In this document: positions 5,071 through 11,880 of the stretch, piece by piece | How positions within the stretch are numbered: position 1 is the first letter of the stretch | Layout: each line of letters opens with the position of its first letter | NCBI GenBank assembly: GCA_026706165.1 | Contig: JAPOZF010000343.1 | Span: 6,635 to 18,901 of the forward strand | Origin: Gemmatimonadota bacterium | Lineage (GTDB): Bacteria > Latescibacterota > UBA2968 > UBA8231 | Length of the DNA: 12,267 bases | Reading direction: 5' to 3' | Position numbers and translations under genes: made by a program | The notes under the pieces: generated by a model | Told to the model about the DNA's origin: nothing | Database searches by the model: none | Seen by the model: only the letters and a program-made list of their open reading frames with translations

Positions 5071-6870
5071 TCAGAACGCGAAGTCTCCCCTCGCCGGCTC
5101 TCCCGAGGTGCTGACCACGTCTACTTCGACTATTGGTTCGGCGCTGCCGTCCGCCGCGGATTCAGGGGCCGGCCCGGGGGCGGCGGCAGGGGAGCGGTGA
5201 GTGTGGTACATGTCGCGGACCACGATCTGCACTCCGGTGACTGCCCCTTCGTACAGGTCGGGCTTGAGCTCGAAGGCCACGGCCACGCGGTCTCCCGGGG
5301 CCAGCTGATCGGCGACGATCCCGTTCCTCCACCACACTGCCGAAGTCGGACGGCCGTCGACGTTCAGGACGGCGCGGAGGTGCTCCCCCCCCTGTCCCAT
5401 GCGTCCCCGGGCGACTACCTCGAGATCGAGGGCGGCGAACACCGGCGATTCGTTGCCGCTTCCGAACGGCTCCATCTCCGCAAGGGTCTCCAGGGTCCGC
5501 ATGCCGATATCGGAGGGGTCGAGGAGAAGGTCGACGGGAAGTTTCGGCGCCATGTCCGCTTCGGTCAGACGCTCGTTTGCGTGCCTGATGAGGTCTGCCC
5601 GGAAAGCCTCGAAGTTCTCTCCCTGCAGGGAGAATCCGGCCGCCCCGGGGTGACCTCCGTACGTAGTGAGGTGTTTCGCGCAGGAGCTTATGCCGGCATT
5701 GATGTCGTACGCCTCGATGCTGCGCGCCGAACCGACGTAGGTCCCGTCGCGGCGGGCGTCGGTGACGATGACCGCGGGGCGGTTGTATTTCTCGACCACC
5801 GATCCGGCGATCAACCCGATGATCCCGGGTTTCCAGTCCTCGCCGAGGAGGACGAGGATGCGATCCATCTCTAGGTCGTCCTCGGAGACCAGGCTCTGGG
5901 CTTCGCGCATGCCCTCGCGCTGAAGCTCGCGGCGGCGGCTGTTGAGCTCCTCGAGCTCGGCTGCCAACGATTTTGCGGTGACTTCGTCCCCGGCGCGCAG
6001 GAGCTGCAGTGAGAGATCGGGGGAGGCCAGGCGGCCGGCGGAGTTGAGCCTGGGTCCCAGGTAGAAGCCGACCGAGGTGGTGTCGACGGGGCCGTTGTCG
6101 CAACGGGCTGCGGCTTTCAGTTGCTTCATTCCAGGCCGGGAGGACTGCTGCATTGCCCTCAGCCCGCGCCGGATCAGGACGCGGTTCTCTTCGAGGACGG
6201 GAGCGACGTCGGCGACCGAGCCGAGGGCGACGAACTCGAGCAGCTGGTTGAGGTAGGGCCTGCGATTCTCAGGCGTCATGAAGGTGGAGCAGAGCGCCTG
6301 CACGACCTTGAAGGTCACCCCGACGCCGGCAAGGCCCTTGAACGGGTAGTCGCAGTCGCGGCGGTTGGGATTGACGATGCTGTGGGCAGGCGGAAGTGCC
6401 TCGTTCTGGCGGTGGTGGTCGAGGACGACGACGTCGAGATCCCGGGACTGGGCGAGTTGCAGCGCCTCGAAGGCCGAGATGCCGTTGTCGACGGTGATGA
6501 CAAGTCCGGCCTCCCGTTCCAGGGCGGCTTCGACGGCGCGCCGACTGATCCCGTATCCGTCGAGGTGGCGGTTGGGGAGCATGTAGTCGCATTCGGCCCC
6601 GACCGATTCGAGAAAATCGAGAAGCAGGGCGGTGCTCGTGATGCCGTCGGCGTCGTAGTCGCCGAAGACGAGGATCAGCTCCTTGTCCCGAATGGCCCGG
6701 GAGATCCGTTCGACGGCACGGGTCAGGTCCTTGAGAAGCTCTGGTGCGTGCAGGGTCTCCGCTCCAACCGAGAGATCGCTCCCCTCCAGTCCGCGGCACT
6801 GCAGCAGGGCTTCGTGGACAGAGGGATAGGGAGGTTCGCGGTGGATGTCCCAGATAGCGTATTGGCGCAT
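5071..6870 (-). CDS. recJ: Single-stranded-DNA-specific exonuclease RecJ
   Basis: 599 residues against about 577 in E. coli. RecJ degrades single-stranded DNA 5' to 3' in RecF-pathway recombination, mismatch repair and base excision repair. Domains in order: DHH phosphoesterase with motif I DYDADG (71-76), VDNG (127-130), motif III DHH (151-153) and motif IV VALGSVADVAP with Asp221; LNSAGRL at 275-281; DHHA1 domain with GGHPGAAGF at 405-413; then an OB-fold DNA-binding domain to about residue 555. The last 40 or so residues are a low-complexity Ala/Pro/Glu/Asp tail without recognised structure. All metal-binding residues are intact, so it should be active. It opens the minus-strand arm behind its own promoter and is followed closely by the phosphoglycerate mutase gene. 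The 10-base palindrome CCGGTACCGG lies just before the ATG where a ribosome site would be expected. Confidence 0.96.
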   Translation of the reverse strand: MRQYAIWDIHREPPYPSVHEALLQCRGLEGSDLSVGAETLHAPELLKDLTRAVERISRAIRDKELILVFGDYDADGITSTALLLDFLESVGAECDYMLPNRHLDGYGISRRAVEAALEREAGLVITVDNGISAFEALQLAQSRDLDVVVLDHHRQNEALPPAHSIVNPNRRDCDYPFKGLAGVGVTFKVVQALCSTFMTPENRRPYLNQLLEFVALGSVADVAPVLEENRVLIRRGLRAMQQSSRPGMKQLKAAARCDNGPVDTTSVGFYLGPRLNSAGRLASPDLSLQLLRAGDEVTAKSLAAELEELNSRRRELQREGMREAQSLVSEDDLEMDRILVLLGEDWKPGIIGLIAGSVVEKYNRPAVIVTDARRDGTYVGSARSIEAYDINAGISSCAKHLTTYGGHPGAAGFSLQGENFEAFRADLIRHANERLTEADMAPKLPVDLLLDPSDIGMRTLETLAEMEPFGSGNESPVFAALDLEVVARGRMGQGGEHLRAVLNVDGRPTSAVWWRNGIVADQLAPGDRVAVAFELKPDLYEGAVTGVQIVVRDMYHTHRSPAAAPGPAPESAADGSAEPIVEVDVVSTSGEPARGDFAF

Positions 6871-6872
6871 TT

Positions 6873-6882
6873 CCGGTACCGG
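6873..6882. repeat. 10-base palindrome before the recJ start codon
   Basis: CCGGTACCGG is a perfect palindrome separated from the recJ ATG by two bases. It occupies the ribosome binding region, so it might act as a protein site or in translation control. A GC-rich genome yields such palindromes fairly often by chance. Confidence 0.4.
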
Positions 6883-6921
6883 TGTTTCGCGGGGAGAACA
6901 GATTTTCCGGGGGAGGGCGGC

Positions 6922-6949
6922 AATATACTTTGGAGGTAAACCCGGTCAA
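6922..6949 (-). promoter_or_regulatory. recJ promoter
   Basis: Minus strand: TTGACC (6949-6944, 5 of 6 consensus), a 16-base spacer, then TATATT (6927-6922, 5 of 6). It is the best promoter match in the window and gives a recJ leader of roughly 45 bases. The plus strand carries TATACT at 6924-6929, overlapping the -10, but without a good -35. Confidence 0.62.
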
Positions 6950-6997
6950 GAGTAGATTGGAGCCGCGATTGCGCGCGCTTTCCCCAACCTCTCCCCC

Positions 6998-7012
6998 CTG
7001 CGGTTTCCGCAG
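6998..7012 (+). other. Leader hairpin upstream of rsmB
   Basis: CTGCGG and CCGCAG pair as a 6-base stem around TTT, about 33 bases before the rsmB start. It is flanked by pyrimidine-rich DNA. There is no T tail, so it is not a usual terminator. The rest of the 174-base divergent region holds no open frame with family features. Confidence 0.35.
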
Positions 7013-7044
7013 ATCCCTCTCTCAATGTTGCCTGTAACCCCTTC

Positions 7045-8418
7045 GTGAAGCACCGGTCCGACGCCTCCCGGTCCGTCGGCGGGGGGCGCTCCGCGGCGCT
7101 TTCCGTCCTGTGCGCATTCGACGCCGGGAAGGGAGCACTGGAACAGGCCTTCGAGGCCGCCGCCGCCAACCTCGACAGCCGCGACCGCCGCTTTGCCAGA
7201 CAGCTCGTCAACGGCGTCGTCAAATGGCGGGCGCGGCTCGACTGGACAGCCAACCAGTTCGCCAGGAAGCCTGTCGAAGAGCTTCCCAGGGATGTCCGCA
7301 ACCTCCTCAGGCTGGGCCTGTTCCAGTTGCTGTGGCTCGACCGCGTGCCGGCAAGGGCGGCGGTGCACACCGCCGTCGCGCTCGCCAGAAGCAGGGGCAG
7401 GGGAAAACTCGCCGGACTGGTCAACGCCGTCCTGCGCAGGGCCTCGACCGAAGCGGCGTCACTGCCCCTTCCCGACCGCGGCAGTGATCCTGTCGGGCAC
7501 CTCGCCCTTGCCTACTCCCATCCCCGCTGGCTGGTGGAGCGCTGGCTGCAACGCTGGGGCGAAAGCGAAACCGAAGCGCTGCTGGAGGCCAACAACCGCA
7601 CGCCGACGCTGTTCGCGAGGATCGACGGGGGCCGGGCCGACGACTTGGCGGCGCAGCTTCCGGAGGGGGTATTCCAACCCGGGCCGGTGCCGGGTTTCGA
7701 AGGCTGTTACATGGTCAGGGAAGCCGAGGGACTGTTCGACTCGCCCGCCTTTCGCGGCGGACTGTTCTGGATCCAGGATGCAAATGCCGGCATCGCGGCT
7801 TCCCTGCTCGACCCGCAGCCGGGGGAAAGGGTGCTCGATGCCTGCAGCGCTCCCGGGGGAAAGTCGGTGCAGATCGCCCTGGCGATGCGGCGCCGGGGAT
7901 TGCTGGTCGCAGCGGACTGGGCGCCGTCCAGGCTGAAGCTTGTCGAGGAAAGTTGCCGGCGCATGGGGCTCGAGTCGGTTGCCATCGTCGCCCAGGACGC
8001 GGCGAACCCGGCCACTCTTCCGGGCGCCGCGGGGACGGGCGGTTTCGACCGCGTGCTCCTCGACGTACCGTGCAGCGGCACCGGGGTTCTGGCGCGCCTG
8101 CCCGAGGCCCGCTGGCGCCGCCGCCCGGGAGACCTGGGGGGATACGCCGCGCGCCAGCTCGACATTCTCGTATCGGGGTATGAAGTTCTGAAACCTGGCG
8201 GCGTCCTCGTCTACAGCACCTGCTCGCTCGAATCCGAGGAAAACGAGGACCTGGTCGCGGCTTTCCTGGAACGCACCCCGACCGCCGCCCTCGAACCGGC
8301 TGAACGTTTTTTCAGAGCACCCTGGGCCGCGGCGTGCGTGCAGACGGTTCCAGGCCGCGAAATCGGCGATGGCGCCTTTGCCGCCCGCATCAGAAAGAAA
8401 CCGGTCCCGGCCGGATGA
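7045..8418 (+). CDS. rsmB: 16S rRNA (cytosine-967 C5) methyltransferase
   Basis: 457 residues. It methylates C967 (E. coli numbering) of 16S rRNA with S-adenosylmethionine during 30S assembly. The N-terminal part (about 14-135) is the NusB-like RNA-binding domain, ending in GLVNAVLRR. The C-terminal part is the Fmu/RsmB methyltransferase: IQDANAG at 243-249, SAM motif DACSAPGGK at 265-273, DVPCSGTG with Cys343 at 340-347, and YSTCS with the catalytic Cys393 at 390-394. Both cysteines of the two-cysteine mechanism are intact. The start is GTG and no better in-frame start exists upstream; a clear Shine-Dalgarno is lacking. The stop overlaps the next start as ATGA, indicating translational coupling. 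It is the first gene of the plus-strand arm, divergent from recJ. RsmB is favoured over RsmF/NOP2-type relatives because of the NusB-like domain. Confidence 0.95.
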   Translation: MKHRSDASRSVGGGRSAALSVLCAFDAGKGALEQAFEAAAANLDSRDRRFARQLVNGVVKWRARLDWTANQFARKPVEELPRDVRNLLRLGLFQLLWLDRVPARAAVHTAVALARSRGRGKLAGLVNAVLRRASTEAASLPLPDRGSDPVGHLALAYSHPRWLVERWLQRWGESETEALLEANNRTPTLFARIDGGRADDLAAQLPEGVFQPGPVPGFEGCYMVREAEGLFDSPAFRGGLFWIQDANAGIAASLLDPQPGERVLDACSAPGGKSVQIALAMRRRGLLVAADWAPSRLKLVEESCRRMGLESVAIVAQDAANPATLPGAAGTGGFDRVLLDVPCSGTGVLARLPEARWRRRPGDLGGYAARQLDILVSGYEVLKPGGVLVYSTCSLESEENEDLVAAFLERTPTAALEPAERFFRAPWAAACVQTVPGREIGDGAFAARIRKKPVPAG

Positions 8419-9161
8419 GAGGTCTCTTGCGCAAAGTCATGCTGACAGCGGCGACCGCCGCCGCCTCACTGGTCCTGTTTCTTCTGCTTCTCGACAACGC
8501 CGTAATGCCTTACGTGGTGAAAGTGGAGCGGGTCAGTGTGCCGGACGTCGACGACCAGCCTTCGAACGAGGCCGCCCTGCGGCTTCAGCGGGAAGGCCTG
8601 CGAATGGCCGTGCGGGACAGCGTCTTCAGTGAGACTATCCCCCGCGGACATGTCGTCGAGCAGTCGCCCGACCCGGGGGAGCTGATAAAGAAAGGGCGCC
8701 GGGTGTTCGTCGATCTCAGCCGCGGTCCGCGCCTCCACGAGGTTCCCAACGTAACCGGAGGCAGCATCCGGGAGGCCCGTCTGCAGATTGCGGGCAACCA
8801 GTTGCGGCTGGGCGACTGGGTGTACGTCTCATCCGTGGAGATCCCGCGAGGGGTCGTGGTGCGCCAGGAGCCTGCCGCCGGCACCAGCCTTCCCCGCGGA
8901 GGCCGGGTGAGCCTGGAGATCAGCAGCGGCTCTCCGTCAGCCCTCAGGCAGGTGCCCGACCTCACAGGCCTGTCGATCGCCGCGGCGCGAGACACCCTCC
9001 GCAAGTACGAGATGAGCATGGGGGAGATCGTCGAGCGCCCCGGCCGCGCCCCGCGGGCGGGGATCGTGCTTGGCCAGCGGCCGGAGGCCGGGAAACGAGT
9101 CGGGCGGAACACCTCGGTCGAGCTGATTGTCAGCGCCCGGACAACAGGCGGATCCCAGTGA
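8415..9161 (+). CDS. Membrane-anchored protein with three PASTA repeats
   Basis: 248 residues from the ATG at 8415, which overlaps the rsmB stop as ATGA. A longer frame opens at 8334, but its extra residues only shadow rsmB. A basic start (Arg2, Arg6, Lys7) precedes a hydrophobic anchor at about 9-32, giving an N-in, C-out inner-membrane protein. Three PASTA repeats follow at about 39-103, 106-172 and 175-241, each with the typical 'VPDV/VPNV/VPDLTGLS' opening and a final beta strand such as RVSLEISSG. PASTA repeats bind peptidoglycan or muropeptides in kinases and penicillin-binding proteins. There is no kinase or transpeptidase domain. The gene sits between rsmB and rpe, where Firmicutes carry the PASTA kinase PrkC. 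A periplasmic wall-sensing or wall-binding role is inferred. Confidence 0.9.
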   Translation: MRGLLRKVMLTAATAAASLVLFLLLLDNAVMPYVVKVERVSVPDVDDQPSNEAALRLQREGLRMAVRDSVFSETIPRGHVVEQSPDPGELIKKGRRVFVDLSRGPRLHEVPNVTGGSIREARLQIAGNQLRLGDWVYVSSVEIPRGVVVRQEPAAGTSLPRGGRVSLEISSGSPSALRQVPDLTGLSIAAARDTLRKYEMSMGEIVERPGRAPRAGIVLGQRPEAGKRVGRNTSVELIVSARTTGGSQ

Positions 9162-9853
9162 CAACCAGTAACCGGGAAGCGAATGCAGCCGTGAAGCCGG
9201 CGAGAGTCATGGTGGGACCGTCCCTGCCGGCGGCGGATTTCTCCCGGCTGGGGGACGAGATCCGCAGAGTGGAGGACGGAGGCGCCGATTTCCTTCATCT
9301 CGACATCATGGACGGCCATTTCGTGCCCAACCTGAGCTACGGGATTCCCGTGGTCGAGGCCGTGCGGCGCACCACCGACCTCGAGCTCGACACCCACCTG
9401 ATGCTCAGCTCCCCGGAGCGGTTCCTTCAACCCTTCCGGGACGCCGGTGCCGATTCCCTGACCGTTCACCTCGAAGCATCGCCCGACCCCGCCGAACTGA
9501 TCGGAGCCATCCGGGATCTGGGACTCGGCTGCGGAATCGCGGTAAATCCAGCCACCCCGATCGCAGCGCTGCTGCCGTTCGTCCCCGACCTCGACCTCGT
9601 CCTGATCATGTCGGTCATGCCCGGTTTCGGCGGCCAGTCCTTTCGCGGCGAGGTCCTCCCCAAGACCCGTGACCTGTCCGCCTGGATGCGGGCCCGCAGC
9701 CTGACGGTGCCGATCGAAATGGACGGGGGGATCTCGCCGCAAAACGCCGCGGAGTGCCGCGATGCCGGGGTGAACCTCCTGGTCGCGGGCTCTTCGGTTT
9801 TCGGGGCTGACGACGCCGCCGCAGCCATCCGGGCAATCCGCGGAAGCGGCTGA
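9158..9853 (+). CDS. rpe: Ribulose-phosphate 3-epimerase
   Basis: 231 residues. It interconverts ribulose 5-phosphate and xylulose 5-phosphate in the pentose phosphate pathway and Calvin cycle, as a metal-dependent TIM barrel. Visible are HLDIMDGHFVPN (His47, Asp49), DTHLML (His80), VNPATP at 129-134, the MSVMPGFGGQSF block at 151-162, EMDGGIS with Asp189 at 187-193, and the phosphate-binding end VAGSSVFG at 209-216. Asp49 and Asp189 are the acid/base pair and His47, Asp49, His80 and Asp189 the metal ligands. The N-terminal signature reads PSLPAADF instead of the common PSxLSADF, losing the second serine. The start is a GTG overlapping the PASTA stop as GTGA; in-frame starts at 9191 (GTG) or 9209 (ATG) are also possible, since about 12-17 residues precede the first barrel strand. 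Confidence 0.95.
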   Translation: MTTSNREANAAVKPARVMVGPSLPAADFSRLGDEIRRVEDGGADFLHLDIMDGHFVPNLSYGIPVVEAVRRTTDLELDTHLMLSSPERFLQPFRDAGADSLTVHLEASPDPAELIGAIRDLGLGCGIAVNPATPIAALLPFVPDLDLVLIMSVMPGFGGQSFRGEVLPKTRDLSAWMRARSLTVPIEMDGGISPQNAAECRDAGVNLLVAGSSVFGADDAAAAIRAIRGSG

Positions 9854-9856
9854 ACG

Positions 9857-9874
9857 CCGCCCCGGTTCCGGCGG
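9857..9874 (+). other. Inverted repeat after rpe
   Basis: CCGCC and GGCGG pair around an 8-base loop starting three bases after the rpe stop. No T run follows, so it is at best a weak or Rho-assisted end, or a stabilising stem. It marks the boundary between the rpe and ffh units. Confidence 0.3.
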
Positions 9875-9882
9875 TTGGCAGA

Positions 9883-9911
9883 TTGCCGGTTGCCCCCGGT
9901 GCTCGTACATT
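9883..9911 (+). promoter_or_regulatory. Possible ffh promoter
   Basis: TTGCCG (9883-9888), a 17-base spacer and TACATT (9906-9911), each matching consensus at 4 of 6. It lies in the 107-base gap between rpe and ffh, the longest gap of the plus-strand arm after rsmB apart from the one after rpsP, and ends about 50 bases before the ffh start. Spacing is ideal but the match is moderate. Confidence 0.35.
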
Positions 9912-9960
9912 CACCTGCTTTTGCCAGTTCGTTTTTCTCTCATCCGGACCGGTTTGGTCG

Positions 9961-11307
9961 ATGTTCGACCGATTGACAGAGCGACTGGACGACGCCTTCC
10001 GCAAACTGCGGGGGCAGGGGCGCCTGAGCGACCGCGATCTCGACGACTCCCTGCGGGAAATCCGCCGCGCCCTGCTCGAGGCGGACGTCAATTTCAACGT
10101 CGCCAGGAGCTTCCTGAAACGAGTCCGCGAGCAGGCTGTCGGCAGCGAGGTGTTGCGCAGCCTCACCCCCGGCCAGCAGGTGATAAAGATCGTTCACGAC
10201 GAGCTCGTGTCCCTGCTGGGAGGGGACAGCGCCCCCCTGGCCCAGTCGGAACGGCCGCCGACGGTAATCCTGCTGGTCGGCCTGCAGGGGTGCGGCAAAA
10301 CGACGGCGGCGGCCAAGTTGGCGTCGCACCTGCGGGGAAGACAGCGGCCTCCCTTCCTTGTCGGGGCGGACGTGTACCGCCCCGCGGCTTTCGACCAGTT
10401 GCGCACCCTCGCCGAAGGGCTCTCCGTGCCGGTGTTCGGCGGCCCTTCCGAAGGGAACGGGGATCCGGTCGAGATCTGCCGGATGGGAGTGGAAAGGGCG
10501 CGGTCCGGAAACCGCAGCGCCGCAATCCTCGACACCGCCGGGCGTCTCGCCATCGACGACGGGATGATGGACGAACTGATTGCGATCCGCTCCGCGACGG
10601 AGCCGGACGAGATCCTGTTCGTCGCCGACGCAATGCTCGGGCAGGACGCCGTCGAGACGGCGTCGCGGTTTTGCGAACGGCTGGAATTCACCGGATGTGT
10701 TCTCACCAAGATGGATGGCGACGCCCGCGGCGGCGCCGCCCTGTCCATCCGGGAGGTCACCGGGAGGCCGGTAAAATTCATCGCTGCCGGCGAGGGGGTC
10801 GAGGCGCTGGAGCCGTTCCATCCGCAGCGCGTGGCGTCCCGGATCCTCGGGATGGGAGACGTGGTTTCCCTGGTCGAGAAGGCGCAACAGGCCTTCGATC
10901 AGCACCAGGCGCGCAAGATGGAGGCGAAGCTCCGGCAGAACGCGTTCACCTTCGACGACTTCCGGGAACAGCTGCTGGCGATCAGGAAGATGGGCCCCCT
11001 CGACCAGTTGCTGGGAATGATTCCCGGGGCCGGCAATCCCCTCAAGGAGGCGCAGGTTGACGACAAGGCGTTCGTTCAGGTCGAGGCGATCATCAACTCG
11101 ATGACCCGGTCCGAACGGGCGCAGCCTCAGATACTCAACGGCAGCCGTCGGCGGCGCATCGCACGCGGCAGCGGCACGAAGATCCAAGACGTGAACCGGC
11201 TTCTGAAACAGTTCCAGGCGATGCAGAAAATGATGAGGCAGGCCACCCGCCCGGGCCGCGCCCGGCGCGGCGCCGCCAGATTCCGGATGCCCGCAGGGTT
11301 CGCGTGA
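9961..11307 (+). CDS. ffh: Signal recognition particle GTPase Ffh
   Basis: 448 residues, the protein part of the bacterial SRP, which binds signal sequences of nascent membrane proteins and docks with FtsY. The N domain is at about 1-90. The G domain has P-loop GLQGCGKT (107-114), DVYRPAAFDQLR (137-148), DTAGRL (191-196), TKMDGDARGG (249-258) and the closing GEGVEALEPF (277-286). The M domain (about 310-430) has GPLDQLLGMIPG (345-356), the SRP-RNA-binding block SRRRRIARGSG (395-405) and a Met-rich end. It ends with a short Arg-rich tail. The start is set at the ATG at 9961 because MFDRLTERL is the usual Ffh N-terminus; the open frame extends to 9883 without family support. No strong Shine-Dalgarno is seen. 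It is followed by rpsP and rimM, a common Ffh neighbourhood. The SRP RNA gene is not in this window. Confidence 0.97.
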   Translation: MFDRLTERLDDAFRKLRGQGRLSDRDLDDSLREIRRALLEADVNFNVARSFLKRVREQAVGSEVLRSLTPGQQVIKIVHDELVSLLGGDSAPLAQSERPPTVILLVGLQGCGKTTAAAKLASHLRGRQRPPFLVGADVYRPAAFDQLRTLAEGLSVPVFGGPSEGNGDPVEICRMGVERARSGNRSAAILDTAGRLAIDDGMMDELIAIRSATEPDEILFVADAMLGQDAVETASRFCERLEFTGCVLTKMDGDARGGAALSIREVTGRPVKFIAAGEGVEALEPFHPQRVASRILGMGDVVSLVEKAQQAFDQHQARKMEAKLRQNAFTFDDFREQLLAIRKMGPLDQLLGMIPGAGNPLKEAQVDDKAFVQVEAIINSMTRSERAQPQILNGSRRRRIARGSGTKIQDVNRLLKQFQAMQKMMRQATRPGRARRGAARFRMPAGFA

Positions 11308-11319
11308 TGAATACACCTG

Positions 11320-11344
11320 GCGCCGTCCCCATGGAGAGCGGCGC
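11320..11344 (+). other. Stem-loop between ffh and rpsP
   Basis: GCGCCG (11320-11325) and CGGCGC (11339-11344) form a 6-base stem around 13 bases, ending about 12 bases before the rpsP ribosome site. No T run follows. It could be an mRNA processing or stability element in the ffh-rpsP transcript; function is not shown. Confidence 0.35.
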
Positions 11345-11356
11345 GCCATCGCAGAA

Positions 11357-11362
11357 AAGGAG
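11357..11362 (+). promoter_or_regulatory. Shine-Dalgarno fixing the TTG start of rpsP
   Basis: AAGGAG six bases before a TTG codon at 11369. Because the S16 family begins Met-Val-Lys, this site and the TTG together define the start despite the rare codon. Confidence 0.85.
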
Positions 11363-11368
11363 ATCCGT

Positions 11369-11767
11369 TTGGTCAAGCTTCGTTTGAAAAGAACAGGTCG
11401 CAAGGGGCGGCCCTTTTACAGGATAGTGGCGATCCATTCGACGCTTCCGCGCGGCGGCCGGTCGCTTTCGCAGGTGGGCACGTACGACCCCGTCCACTCG
11501 CGCGTCGAGGTCGACGAAGAAGCGGCCGTCAACTGGCTGAAACAGGGAGCGCAGATGACGAAAACGGTCCAGGACCTGTTGAAAAGCCAGGGAATACTCG
11601 CCCGTTTCCGCGGTTTCGAAGGGTCCGTCCGGGAAGGAGCCCTGACCGGGGATAAGCCGAAGCGGCGCCGGAATCTCGCGCAGGCGGAGCAGGTCGAGGC
11701 GGCTGCCGTGGCCGAGGCGGCTCCCGGGGGCGAGGCTGAAAAGGAGGAGCCGGACAGCGCCGGATGA
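11369..11767 (+). CDS. rpsP: 30S ribosomal protein S16 with C-terminal extension
   Basis: 132 residues. S16 binds the 5' domain of 16S rRNA and is needed for 30S assembly. The first 80 or so residues are typical: VKLRLKRTGRKGRPFYRIV, then a Pro-Arg-Gly-Gly-Arg turn, VGTYDP, and the final helix WLKQGAQMTKTVQDLLKSQGIL. About 50 residues follow that most S16 proteins lack: a short basic stretch (around 97-101, Lys-Arg-Arg-Arg) and an Ala/Glu-rich acidic end. Such tails occur in some other phyla and are probably flexible. The start is TTG with a good AAGGAG upstream. The gene follows ffh by 61 bases and precedes rimM, matching the widespread ffh-rpsP-rimM order, but khpA is missing between rpsP and rimM. 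Confidence 0.96.
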   Translation: MVKLRLKRTGRKGRPFYRIVAIHSTLPRGGRSLSQVGTYDPVHSRVEVDEEAAVNWLKQGAQMTKTVQDLLKSQGILARFRGFEGSVREGALTGDKPKRRRNLAQAEQVEAAAVAEAAPGGEAEKEEPDSAG

Positions 11768-11831
11768 GGCGAGGGGCCCCGCCGGGGTGAGGGCGAGGCG
11801 TTCCCGGGTGGGCGGACTGCTGGCGCGGGTT

Positions 11832-11875
11832 GGCCGGGCGGCTGTGTCGGCCGGGCGGTAAGCGGACATAAGCGG
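11832..11875. repeat. Short direct repeats in the rpsP-rimM gap
   Basis: GGCCGGGCGG occurs at 11832-11841 and 11849-11858, and TAAGCGG at 11859-11865 and 11869-11875. The repeats fill much of the 113-base gap in front of rimM, where khpA often lies. No coding sequence with KH features fits in the gap. Low-complexity GC drift may explain them. Confidence 0.4.
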
Positions 11876-11880
11876 CCATC

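Noticed and set aside
6998..7012. Terminator between recJ and rsmB
   Set aside because: The stem has only 6 pairs, no T run follows on either strand, and the flanking genes diverge, so no terminator is expected.
8334..8414. Upstream extension of the PASTA gene
   Set aside because: The extra 27 residues lie in the rsmB coding end, are not hydrophobic or signal-like, and would bury the membrane anchor; the ATGA overlap at 8415 is the better start.
8585..9910. 441-residue minus-strand open frame opposite the PASTA and rpe genes
   Set aside because: It is a shadow of two convincing genes. Its composition is that of reversed GC-rich codons and it lacks motifs.
9883..9960. Upstream extension of Ffh by 26 residues
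   Set aside because: The family begins at Met-Phe-Asp-Arg-Leu-Thr-Glu, the extension has no counterpart, and it overlaps the likely promoter.
9940..11403. 487-residue minus-strand open frame opposite ffh
   Set aside because: Ffh is unmistakable on the plus strand. The antisense frame has no domain and is rich in His/Arg/Gly.
11768..11880. A khpA gene between rpsP and rimM
   Set aside because: The gap is 113 bases, too short for a KH domain of about 75 residues, and all frames break or lack the GxxG motif.
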